From: Lateolabrax maculatus | Lineage: Eukaryota > Chordata > Actinopteri > Acropomatiformes > Lateolabracidae | Assembly: GCA_031216445.1 (NCBI GenBank) | Contig: CM062202.1 | Location: 18,871,501-18,935,500, forward strand | Reading direction: 5' to 3' | DNA: 64,000 nucleotides | Notes under the pieces: model-generated | Database searches by the model: none | What the model was told of the DNA's origin: nothing | Seen by the model: only the letters and a program-made list of their open reading frames with translations | Shown: in pieces, positions 46,150 to 56,640 of the stretch | How the letters are laid out: every line of letters begins with the position of its first letter | How positions within the stretch are numbered: position 1 is the first letter of the stretch | Made by a program: the position numbers and the translations under genes

Positions 46150-47250
46150 TACTGACAATGAAACTACAGTATGCATAGATCCTCTGTGGAATAGAGGACA
46201 CCCGTGGCTATGTGCAATACAGATCATGTTTATCACTTTGAATAAAAGGATCCAGCTGGCAGCTTATGGTACATATGCAGTTTCCACCTGTGATGGTGGT
46301 GCTGTGGCCCATGCACAGCAAATACATGTATGGCTCCCATAACCTTTTAGGCTGTGTCAATATAAATTTGCTGTAATATGCGAAAAAAAATTCTGCATAT
46401 GCTGTACATACAAATGCCTAAGCAATACGTTTTGTTAACCAAAGTCCCCACATTCAATATATTTGCTCTAAGTTAGATTGAAAAATATGCTGCTTTTTTT
46501 ACTTTATCTTTTATAAAAAATATATAAATATATTTTCTTGCTACAGAAAACCAGTTGAGTGTACTGAAAGGATGCGCTTATAATGAATACATAAACTCTG
46601 AACATCAAGTACTGCAACTACTGTCATGCAATGTGTCCTATTTACAAGATCTCAGCAAGTCAAGGAAATTACAATCATGTTTGTACATTTTCTTTTTGTA
46701 TTTTTATGGTTGATTTCATATCATTTCTGTAAAAGTTGTACATTCTCTGTAACATAGCCAGTCACTTGTTTATGGACAGCACTTTTTTTAAACTCCTCGT
46801 CATGTACTCACACTTGCACTTGTAGAGCGTTTGTGTCACCTCAGCAACACAGGAGAATCCAACTGTGAATGGAAAACTCTTTATGTTACTTTAAAAGCAG
46901 TTGTTTCTTTTCATCTGAGATTTGTTTTGTTTTGTTACAGCTATGTTACATGTTATGTTATGCTCTATACAGAAACATTTTGTGACTTTTTTGCATCATT
47001 ACTTGTTCATATGAACCATGTGTACTCTGGGGCCCTAAAGAGAGCAACTCTGCTTTGATAACTAAAGTTTTGGATAGGGCAGTGATGACTATAGCTCAGC
47101 TTGTGCTTGTACCAATCATCCAAACGTTGTTTCTTATTACAGTGATGGCTTGTTTGGGAAAACTCAGTAGGACATTGGGATAAAATAAAGAGCCATATAT
47201 TGTATATGCTATAATTTGGGCATAACCCTTAACATGTCAACTCTTGCCAG
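46150..47250 (+). other. sacs: sacs 3' UTR (probable)
   Basis: AT-rich untranslated sequence after the stop. AATAAA signals occur at 46,241-46,246 (about 90 bases after the stop) and at 47,184-47,189. Later AATAAA copies at 47,681-47,686 and 47,744-47,749 could give longer transcripts. The real end cannot be read from sequence. Confidence 0.5.
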
Positions 47251-47387
47251 CATTAAACCGTTTTCATAATTTTTATGGTAATTTTAACTTTTCTGGTTTA
47301 AGGAACATAGAAAAGCACCAAGCTCTGGTGCTGGTGTGTTTTTTACGGTGCCCGCTAAAGTCCCAAAAGATGATTTTTTTAATCTTT

Positions 47388-47475
47388 CGTGCACAAGATA
47401 AAGAAAAATCACCTTGTGCGCACAAGATAATAACTTGATCCCACAAGATAATTAACTAGTGTGGACAAGATTAAC
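47388..47475. repeat. Degenerate tandem repeat with unit around 'gtgcacaagataat'
   Basis: Four near-copies of 'cacaagataa' or 'gacaagatta', separated by 'ttgtgcg', 'ttgatcc' and 'agtgtg' spacers, with a unit of roughly 20-25 bases. I recognise it as a dispersed simple element seen in fish genomes. Confidence 0.65.
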
Positions 47476-50001
47476 AAATATCACCTTTCAGGACTTCAGG
47501 TGGACTCTGTAGTTTTTACTGTATTATTGACTTTATTTTACCTTTGATTTGAAGGACTATACACACACTAACCACATATTGTAAATGTCATTTTGAAACA
47601 TAATTTAAAATGTACTTCTTGGTATCTGTTGTCTTATTACACCTCAGGCTTGAGGTGACTCAACTGAGGGTTTCTCCTAAAATAAATTGTGGAGAACCTT
47701 GTGTATCATTCATGTTGATGTACACTGTGCCATAGGAAGGCCTAATAAATTCCCCTTAAATAAATTGTGTCAGTTTTTGTTTCTAGGTTTATAAAATAAG
47801 GCCCATTTAAAAAATAAGGCTACTAGTCTATGATTTAAACAATCTTGGCACTGAAAATTTTCATATTTGGAATTTTTTAAATTTTATATGTTGTCTCAAG
47901 TTTGCAAGCATTTTTGAGTGGTGAGTGGAGAAATATTAGCTTAGTTATAATGTTCTTATACTTACTACTTATTATTGGTTTGACATGGTATCGTCACAGC
48001 TGGCAGAAGTTCAGTTGCGGAATCATGTTGTTTTAAAAGCTAAATTCACACATCTATTATTATTTTTTTTCCATTGAAGTCTGAACAATCTTAATCTAAC
48101 ACTGGATTTGAGAAATGTCGAATTCTGTGCCAGGTCTGATACTGATACAAATAGTGTGAGAGTGTATGGGTGATGTCGTGATCAGGCTAGCAGATGTTGA
48201 CATTGGTATCATCATGTCGGGGTGTGCACAAAGGCCACAAATCTGCACTGCAATAAATACACATAAGGACCTACAGAATAAGATCAAAAAGTTGGCTTGC
48301 TGGTGTAAGTCCATTAGTTTGTGCTCATGGTCAGACCATCTGTTTTATGCATCCTGGTGGGACTGCAGAGCTTTTCCACTAGAGTGCACCACAGAGCCAA
48401 CAAACATGGTTAGGAAATTATCAAAACTGTACCCATCTCTACACTACTTAAGTGCACAGCAGAACACATGACTTATATGTATAATATGTGACACATTAAG
48501 AGACTGCCAGTCCCTTGATGCATTTTTGTCCATACGATTTCAATAGAAAACATGAATTCAGTCTTCAGAAGTATATGAGAATGAATAGTTCAGGCAGACA
48601 CATCATAGAAGAATACCACAAAGTTTATTCAACATACAAAATTAATAAATACTCATTGCACACTTTATCAAAATATGCCAGAACATAGGTGAGAACTGCA
48701 AATTAACTACTTCAACACTGACCATGATAACACAATGCTGTGAGATGTTAATTATGCTAAAAACAGTCTTGCAGATAAATTGATGGTAAACTCAATGTAA
48801 CTGTCACTACAAAGTATTTCCCTCTTTGATCTAGTGAACTGCGAATCTTCCTTAATCTTACAACAGAGACAAATGTTATTTACCTGTCATGCAGATTGTT
48901 CTGAAAAAAAAGAAAAGAAAATCAAAGCATATTTGACTCAAAATGCAAAAGCAAAACTGAAACAATTACCCCATTATTTTTCTACCCAAAATATTAAACT
49001 ACCCAAAACTACAGAACCTTTATTACACCTGTTTTGTTTTTACTTGATTGTTGCTATGGTCAAAGGTAATGTTTTGTTGGTCATAGACCCTTGGCAGTAA
49101 ATTAAGTTATTGAACAAACACAGACGAGCTTACTTGCATGAAAGTCTGTCTTGTAGCTAATGCATAATTACATGCTTATGCGGGGCTTAAAAACAACACA
49201 GGCCAAACATACATAATCTTATAAAATGAAAGAAACACGTAATTACACACGTGATACCACACTAGTAACAATTGATGGAACCATAAAGACATTTTAATCT
49301 CAACCCAGTTGAAACAAAAAAAGAAACAAGTCTGTTGCTTAGTGTTGCATCTGAATTTGATTCAAAAGAGATAAAATCCATCTCTAAATCTCTGAAGTGA
49401 CTATGACAATGACAAAATACATACCAGCATTTCTCTAATTTTCCCCCCAATTAAATAAAAACACCAAGACATAAAACTACATACCAAGGGCTTGGAGCCA
49501 GAACGGCATTGGTAAACCAAAATAAATATTTCAATAACATTATGTTCAGCATTTGAGAGATATATTTTTTGATTATTCCAAGCCCTTGATATGTGTCAAT
49601 TTCATTTATTGCACCACAAGATAATATTGCATAGGATGTAAGCTGTTACCAGCTCCTCATTGCCCAGCCATGATACTGTGTGTGTAAAAAAATCTCCACA
49701 AAGCTCTGATGCAGATAAATTTGGAACTGAGTGCCTATTTGTTTCAGCTGAATAGTTAGAAGGTCATAAATGCGACTAAAAGGATGCATTTCATGACGTC
49801 TCCAACATGTACGCCGGCAGGCATTTGTGTTTTTGCAGGCCTCTGTGTGCCAGTGGGATCTCAGCACTTAGATCATCATAGATCCACTGTGGTATAAAGA
49901 TAAAAAAAAAACTCAGGCCAGATATAAACAGTTGTGCATGTTGCCTCCCAGAAGATGCATCTACTGAGAGATGGAAAATCGATAACCTTTTCAGAGTCTT
50001 T
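47476..50001. other. Convergent sacs-sgcg spacer, including the probable sgcg 3' UTR
   Basis: No coding exon was recognised. For minus-strand sgcg, reverse AATAAA signals (TTTATT) lie at 49,605-49,610 and 48,624-48,629, so its 3' UTR is probably 0.4-1.4 kb. Long open frames here are AT-rich and show no family features. Confidence 0.5.
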
Positions 50002-50169
50002 CTAGCACTCCTGATTCTCGCTGCAAGTGGAGGTGACCCCCGCCTTGGACAGGAAGAGCTTGCCACTGGGACAGACACAGACTTCGTAGAGACCCTGAGC
50101 ATTTCCAGAAACCCCTTCTTCGCTCAGGGGCAGGCTTGGCATGCGCACCGTCTCAGCATCCAGCACCAG
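50002..50169 (-). CDS. sgcg: sgcg last coding exon (cysteine cluster and stop)
   Basis: The acceptor TCTGCTGTGCAG precedes 50169 and the stop TAG is at 50002-50004. It reads LVLDAETVRMPSLP and then GLYEVCVCPSGKLFLSKAG, VTSTCSENQEC. The CVC..C..C arrangement is the family's disulphide cluster. Human gamma- and delta-sarcoglycan end in a leucine after the last cysteine; here the cysteine is terminal. Confidence 0.96.
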   Translation of the reverse strand: MVLDAETVRMPSLPLSEEGVSGNAQGLYEVCVCPSGKLFLSKAGVTSTCSENQEC

Positions 50170-53100
50170 CTGCACAGCAGACAGCGTGGAGCATAAGGAC
50201 AACACAAGGAGAACAAGAGAGTTGCATTGAATCAACAAGGAAATTTTCCTCTGCTTCATCCTTTCCACTTAAGGCAAGTGCACACACACAGCATGGCCCA
50301 CAGTGTGGTGGGAGACAGAGAGATGTCCAGTGAGTTTCTAACCAGTGCACTGGTCCATAAGGAAGATATAATAAATAGAATGTGATACAAAGTCCACTTG
50401 GGACTCCTGGGGCAGAAAAACCACTGAAAATCAGAGAATGTGAGCATTAAAATAAGTTCAGTGCAGATTAATGCCCAGTTTTCATTCCTATATATATATA
50501 TAAGAAAAGAGATGGTCATGTGTTATAGCCTGCAACTACGTGTCATATATATGAGCTGACAATGAATTCAAAAAGGTCAAATAAGTGTCTGTGATACAAA
50601 TGCTTTATGTAATTCAGCCAGCTAGCTGCACCACAACAATTACCCAGCCCTGATTCAGCCAGAATCAATCAACAGAAACTTGCTCTAAACAGTAACATGG
50701 AAACTGCAAACCACTACACCACAACAGACCTACAGAGCCCAAACAAATGTTTTGGAAGTTCAAAAGGCAATGAACTCACTAAAGCTTTTTTTTTTTTTTT
50801 TTTTTTTTTGGCTTTATAAAGAACTCTTCATGTTTACAAATACAGATTTACTCAGCTGGAAGTCCAAAGATATAGTCTAGTCTAGTCCAGTCTAGTATAC
50901 TTTAGTATAGTATAATATTGTAGAGTCTAGTCTAGTCTAGTATAATGCCAATTCTCATTGTCAGTACCTTACCTTTACAACCACAAGCAATAGATATATA
51001 TAGTTACTTTATGACAAAATAAAGTAGAATTGCAGAACTAAAGTAAGTTGGTATAATGAGCTCTCTCAGGGTAATCTAGAAGGTATTTTGGACAAAAACA
51101 TCCAATAAATGGAAAAAGCAGAGCTACTGTCAAACTGCACTTGAGTGAGGCTCCCAGGTGTGACTGTGAGAGATTATAGAGGCGTGAAGCAGCATGTTGC
51201 TGAAAAGCATACTGTATATATTCCCCTGGTCATCAAAAGAAAAAAACAGACCTGAAGATGGTGTTTAGCAGACTTCAGGAAGTAAGCAGTGTTTTTTCTT
51301 ACCAGTCCTATACTAGACTCCAGAATAACATCCATGTTGGAAGCAGCTTCAATGTTCCCAGCCAGCGCTTTGATATGAACTCCTTTTGGTGCGTCCATAC
51401 TGAGAGAGCGAGTAGGAGACTCCAACCTAATGCAAAACAGTTCAGCATTATTTCACCACTTATTTAAATCTTAAAAAATCGGATCCTCTTTAGTTTCAGT
51501 TTACATAGTATACATAATGATGTGAAATTACAGGCCAAAGTGTGTTGTAAAACCCTGGGATTTTGTATTTTTTCAGGGGATGGTATGCAAATGTGTTTAC
51601 TGCAAGTACTTGGACTTGGCCCATTCAATAGAATGTTCTCAATATCTTCCTGGTACTTCTACATGGCTTGTGGGACATTGACTTCCTGTGTTATCCAATG
51701 ACATGACCCATACAAGAAGGCCGAAATGATCACCTCAGGTCTTTGAGAAGTTCAGATCTCAGCAGGGGCGCTTCCACTGAATGCTGGAACAGCGCTCCTT
51801 CAGGTCCTGATGGAGAAAGCGACGCACACATTCACGTACCTCAACTAAAATACAGGGTTTCTGTGGTTTCCAAATCATCACTTAAAATAAACTTGCCAAT
51901 AAAGTTGAAGTTCATTTTTGTTTTTTAGTGAACAACAACCATTGGATAATTATACTATACTATTCTATACTATACCAAGATGCTATACTATATTAAGATA
52001 CTAAACATTATAGATCAGAACAGAAGCTTTGTTCCAAGGATTTTACTAAACAGCTCCTCTGCTGCTGCGTGCTCCTCTCTGTGGAACAAAATGACCCCTG
52101 GGCATAATGAAGCTATCAGCCGACACTCCCTTCAACATTAATCAGTCACCGCTGCGTGTGATCAGTGACCCAACACACACACTGGACACTGAGAGAGAGT
52201 GAGGGGATGATAGCCTGTAATACTGTAATACCTTCAACCTTTTGTTGTGTAATATGACATATTGTGTGGTACTGAGCTGTGTGGTATTTCTTTTGTTGGC
52301 CCAAAACTATAGATGGAAAATACTACTTCATGTGATGGATCTCAACTACATGGCATTCACTTATACGCAGGTGTACAATAGAGATATCCATGCACTCGAC
52401 TGCATGACATGAGTGATTATGAAAATGACTGCATCTGTCTTTGTCCTTGCTTGCTGGATTGTTGCACGGATATCTGCCGTCAAACCAAATTGCTCCTGTT
52501 GAGTTCACATCTGTTGTCAATATTACCTTTTTCCAAATCTGACAAACATTTTCGCCAAGAAGTGTGCAATATTTCCAAGGAAACAGCAGGTGGCAGGCGT
52601 TAGTATACCTGTGACTCGTAGTTTGTCTGGTCCAATCACAGCCTGGTCGCCATCTGCAGTAAACACCATCTTGTTGTCGTTGGAGTTAATGAGCAGATTT
52701 TGAGCGTGTCCCTGAGCTTCTTTTGGACCTGGGATGGCAAAAACAACAACAGTAAGAATACCTGAAGTGGTTTGGAAATATGACATGGAAATGAGATATC
52801 ATCAAAATCAAAACTTTCTCTTCCTGTTATACTTTCTACTATCTGGAGTGCTTAGAGAATAAAATGAGTCGCATTCATGCTTTACTGTGTGAAAATCTCC
52901 TCATGTGCAGCAAAGATGTGGCAAAAAAAGTGAGTAAACAACCACATACTAAAAAGAAATTTACAGATAAACAATGTGTAAATCAAGGAGGTAAATGAGT
53001 GGCCCATTAAAGCTCAACTGAAAGGTAATGTATCTGAGGTTATTTCACTTTACCCTTCACTACTTAAATGTTCACAGCCCTGTGAGAGGCAAATCTAAAG

Positions 53101-56100
53101 CAGGTAGATCAGTCAGAGAGATATTTAACCCACTTGAGCACCTACAACTGCGAGCCGGCATGTCATCTTCTCTAACAAGCATTTCACTTTTTATTCACAG
53201 AGGGCTGAGAGGATGCAGGCTATGCTTTTTATGGTTTAATGATCAAGGACACATAACGGCACTGTGGAACATGGCAATTAGTTGGGTCATTTGTTGGCCT
53301 TTTAATTATGACAGAATACTCCAATGCAGCCGTTGGTGAGCCATAAAAGAAGCACAGATATGATCCTGCACAGGCTTCAGGCCCTCTGTGTAATACAGAA
53401 CGATCCAGAGGCAAAAGTAGAGAGAGAGGAATGTTGCATTTAATGGATTTTAAATGGAAATGTAAGAGATTATAAATGGAAAGATGGCTTCTTGTCACTG
53501 TTAATGCTGGATGAGTAATTGCCGCAGGACAAGTGCATGAATGACTTTACTATTGCCCTCATACATCAATGGGATACTTTGTTATGCGTGAGTGCTATAT
53601 GTGTCTCGTTGTGTGTACATGTGTCCTCTTTCAGGCTCTTACCCACGGATATCCTCCCTGTGACGTCGCCATTTTCATTGCGGGCATTAAGGGAAACATT
53701 TTCCGATGAGTGCACTAGAAGTGAAGAGTCCTGGAAAAAAAATAAGAAGCCATTTTACGATGCTGTGTATATCCAACTGATTTACATTTGCAACATAGTA
53801 ATAAAATAATGGAAAGCTTTAGGATGTGAAAAATATTTCTTTAAATGTACATAACTTGAATAATAAAATATAATATATGTAAAAAAACATATAAACTATG
53901 AGTCATTCTAGCAGTGTGGCTCTAGGGATGGCGACGTTGGTCGGTTGGTTGGTTCACCGCTTTGGTCCGGACTGAAATATTTTAACAGCTTATGGACTGT
54001 CATGACCTGTTGTACAGACATTGATGGAGAATGCTGATGAAGAATCCTACTGACTTTCGTGGTCGTCTGACCTTTCCTCTAGCGCCCCCATGAGGTTGAC
54101 ATTTGTGGTTTTGTGTGAAATATCTCAACAACTGTTGGATGGACTGCCATCAAATTTGGTACAGAGATTCATGTCTCCCTCAAGACTCAGTGTAATAACA
54201 TAAGTGATCCACATCCAGGACTTTGGCTTACGACCAAATACCTGAAAAACTAATGACATTCCCATCAGCCTTAGCTGTACTTTTGTAGTTGTACCTTTCT
54301 TGAAAGAAAGTGGTACCAATTTTATTACACAAACATTATCAGAGGATATGACAGCAGGAGTGAGACATGACATGACAGGAACACTCGGAAAAAGATTAAA
54401 TAAAATGTTTAAATAAATCACCACCATCCCTGTGCAGCTGTAAGGAAGTCCTGTTTATGAAAATAATCCAAGAAACGTACTTTCATGTCAAAGTGGAAGC
54501 AGTGGCTCACTAAATCCTGAATCCCATTAGAAATCCATAGAATACATTAGAGAAAGTGTCCCTCCATAAATGAAGAATACATTGCCTTTTTAATGAGGCC
54601 CATAAAGAAGAAAGAATGCAAAGAAATTGCTGCTACGAGCTAGAAAAGCTATAACATGTAAACAACTGCAGCAAAGTGTTCCCATCTGCTGCGAGCAGGC
54701 GGGCCATAAACTACTTTCCACCACAAATATCCCTGAGGTTAATGGGGAGCTCACTGCACCACCACGTGCACTGTGTGGGACTGCCAAATCCAGTTTGTTC
54801 TGACACATCTCCCCCCCAAAAAATACAGTCAGAAATATGCAGTTCACTCACTACAGCTGGATAATAACTGCTCGAGTGTTCGCAAGGAGTTAGATTTAGA
54901 TGATAACAGGACCTGTAACCTGCACAGATCCAACTCACAATCAACTGTGAGAGAGAACAGTTTGGTATTCACTGAAACGAACAAATAGCCAAGCTGTCAG
55001 GCTACTTAACTGAGCAAACAGTAGTTTGAGAAAATTGGCATGGAAGAAGACAGAGGAGGTAAGAAAGGCAGAGGGGGAGGAAAAGAGGGCCTGCAGAGTG
55101 GAGAAGAATGTGGGAAGAGGAGCAAGATGCATGCGTGTTCCTGATTATCTTACTTCTCTGGAGTGGATCTCTTGAGCGTAGACAGGGAAAAGAAACTCCG
55201 ACTCGCCCTCGTCCAGTTTGACCCCATCTGAGTGTACTTGTAGGAGTCCCATCCCTTCCTACGACCGAAATGAAGACGCAAATGTGTTCAGATAAAGACA
55301 CAGCAGGGCAGGTTTAACAGGGAAAATCACAATCTGCAAACAAGGCTGAATATTTAACTGAAAATCATCTGAACGGCTTTATCTGCAAGGCAAGAATCCA
55401 AAATATGGCAGGTTAGGAGGTTAGGCATTTTGATTTTATCATCCAAACATTTCATATGTTTACAAGCGTGAAACACACTTAGCAATGTTCCCCCGTAGGC
55501 CATCTAATAATAAACCAGCCAGTTGCTTCAGCTTTGCAGGCACTTCACAACAGCGTGTGTATCTAAGTCTGTAGGCTTGGTGTGTCCCTTTTTCCACTTC
55601 TTCATAAATCCACGGTTGCCATCTGGACTTCAGACAAAAAGCTGACAAGACTCAATGAAACAAACACATTTACTATCCTGTTTAGACAGCAAGGTATCAG
55701 TTAATGATGGATAATACTACTGCTTCTACTGCTAAGAATAATAAGCAGGTAACACTGGGTCAATGTGGTGGATACACAATCAAAATTTAAAAATAATAAT
55801 ATTAAGAGGTGACACTGATCACTGACACTATAAAAGTGAAGATATTAAAAAAAAAAAGGGGGAAAAGAAAAGGCGAGAACCACCCCAGCTGAAAATACAA
55901 ACTGCCAAAGTGAGTCATGCATACCGTGTTGAACCACATCACCCTGAGGATCCAGATGGTGAGGGCGAAGTTGACCACCAGGATGATGATGAGCAGCAGG
56001 ACAAACAGGTAGAGGCAGCGCTTCCTCCAGCCATAGATGCCAATCTTGTAGATGTGGTCGGGCACCGGCCTGGGCGTGCTGTTGCCCTGGGTGGTGGTGA

Positions 56101-56119
56101 CATACTGCTCCCGCACCAT
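50002..56119 (-). CDS. sgcg: Gamma-sarcoglycan (7 coding exons)
   Basis: Type II membrane glycoprotein of the sarcoglycan part of the dystrophin-glycoprotein complex in muscle sarcolemma; loss in human causes limb-girdle muscular dystrophy. Coding exons (minus strand): 55925-56119, 55154-55258, 53643-53730, 52609-52728, 51734-51806, 51303-51426, 50002-50169. All phases agree; total 873 bases, 290 residues (human 291). A short cytoplasmic N-terminus has KIGIYGWRKR at 25-34, the signal-anchor helix is at about 35-58, and the extracellular part has NVSLN as a potential N-glycosylation site. LRLESPTRSLSMDAPKGVHI is present, with the C-terminal cysteine cluster at 266, 268, 284 and 290. MVREQY at the N-terminus favours gamma over delta, and the sacs neighbour agrees. 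Confidence 0.97.
50786..50809 (+). repeat. Poly(T) tract
   Basis: 24 consecutive T residues in an sgcg intron; on the transcribed minus strand it is poly(A). Confidence 0.9.
50872..50945 (+). repeat. TAGTC pentanucleotide-rich repeat
   Basis: Degenerate (TAGTC)n with TATAG variants, in the same sgcg intron as the poly(T) tract. Confidence 0.8.
51303..51426 (-). CDS. sgcg: sgcg exon (LESPTRSLSMDAPKG)
   Basis: The acceptor TTTGCATTAG precedes 51426 and the donor GGACTG|GTAAGA follows 51303. It encodes LESPTRSLSMDAPKGVHIKA, then LAGNIEAASNMDVILESSIGL. LESPTRSL.M.AP.GV is invariant in gamma- and delta-sarcoglycans. Confidence 0.97.
51734..51806 (-). CDS. sgcg: sgcg exon (GPEGALFQHSVE)
   Basis: The acceptor TTTCTCCATCAG precedes 51806 and the donor CTGAG|GTGATC follows 51734. 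It gives GPEGALFQHSVEAPLLRSEL, then LKDLR; human has [25 protein letters not shown]. At 73 bases it has no start codon of its own. Confidence 0.95.
51945..52005 (+). repeat. TATAC-type simple repeat
   Basis: Degenerate 'ctatactatat' and 'tactatac' units in an sgcg intron. Confidence 0.7.
52609..52728 (-). CDS. sgcg: sgcg exon (NLLINSNDNKMVFTADG)
   Basis: The acceptor GCCATCCCAG precedes 52728 and the donor ACAG|GTATAC follows 52609. It encodes PKEAQGHAQNLLINSNDNKM, then VFTADGDQAVIGPDKLRVTG, matching the human [31 protein letters not shown] region. Confidence 0.96.
53643..53730 (-). CDS. sgcg: sgcg exon (DSSLLVHSSENVSLNARN)
   Basis: The acceptor TTTTTTTTCCAG precedes 53730 and the donor GTGG|GTAAGA follows 53643. 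It reads DSSLLVHSSENVSLNARNEN, then GDVTGRISVG; human has [30 protein letters not shown]. NVS is the conserved glycosylation site. Confidence 0.96.
53925..54330 (+). repeat. Dispersed teleost repeat ('gccatcaaatttggtacagag' family)
   Basis: In an sgcg intron: 'ctttcctctagcgcccccat', 'gaggttgacatttgtggtt', 'tctcaacaactgttggatgg', 'gccatcaaatttggtacaga' and 'accaaatacctgaaaaac' are hallmark phrases of a very common fish repeat. I know it by sequence but not by a certain name. It has internal near-repeats ('gtacagacattgatggagaa' and 'gtacagagattcatg'). Confidence 0.7.
55154..55258 (-). CDS. sgcg: sgcg exon (proximal extracellular region)
   Basis: The acceptor TTCGGTCGTAG precedes 55258 and the donor AGAGAA|GTAAGA follows 55154; the last exon base is A rather than the usual G. 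It encodes EGMGLLQVHSDGVKLDEGES, then EFLFPVYAQEIHSRE; human has [32 protein letters not shown]. Phase 0 at both ends. Confidence 0.95.
55925..56119 (-). CDS. sgcg: sgcg first coding exon (cytoplasmic tail and signal anchor)
   Basis: ATG at 56117-56119, just inside the exon after a CCCAGCCAGCAG acceptor region, and the donor ACG|GTATGC follows 55925. It encodes MVREQYVTTTQGNSTPRPVP, then DHIYKIGIYGWRKRC and the membrane helix LYLFVLLLIIILVVNFALTI. Human gamma-sarcoglycan begins MVREQYTTATEG. Overlapping frames on both strands are shadows. Confidence 0.96.
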
Positions 56120-56349
56120 CTGCTGGCTGGGCACAACACATGAAGACAGGGCACACGGGCAACAGAAACAGATGTTAAAAAGAAGTAGATTGCTCTTCCG
56201 TTCAGTTTCAAGGAGATTGGCCATGGCATGCCAGTGGTAGGTTGTCAGGTATCAGAGAAAACAGAAAGAAACTATATGTAATATAGGTCAGCTGGCTTCA
56301 CAGATATGACAAAACCAACACTATCTTTAAATCTGTAATAGTATTGTTC

Positions 56350-56640
56350 ACTCACATCTTTGGTCTCCACCAACCCCTGAAGGAAATATCTTAAGCTGCT
56401 GAATGCTCCACTATGTTTACCATCTATTTGTTAAGTTGGCTGTCTTCTGTTTGATGTGAAGCTCATAGGCTACAGTGAGTTTTTAGAGCATTCTTGCAGA
56501 AAAAGCTGCCTACTATGGCTGAAAACGACTACTATGAGAGCGGTGAGAGTGAACCAAAACAGTAGAGCTGTGGGAAGAAAAATATTAGCTGAAAGTCACT
56601 ATAAATCTCTGTAGGCCTGAGGGGAGCTGCAAAGATTGGT
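56350..56640 (+). repeat. Dispersed teleost repeat 'ggtctccaccaactcctg' family, copy 3
   Basis: 'tttggtctccaccaacccct', 'aggaaatatct', 'gctgaatgctccactatgtt' and 'atgagagcggtgagagtgaa' follow the same order as the copy at 7.27-7.70 kb, on the same strand. Confidence 0.7.

Noticed and set aside
50002..56119. Delta- or zeta-sarcoglycan instead of gamma
   Set aside because: The MVREQY start, LNARN and GPEGALF segments fit gamma better, and the sacs neighbour is the gamma locus context.
55802..56240. Plus-strand and alternative minus-strand frames over the sgcg first coding exon
   Set aside because: They are shadows of the real exon; only the MVREQY...WFNT frame carries the membrane helix and correct splice phase.
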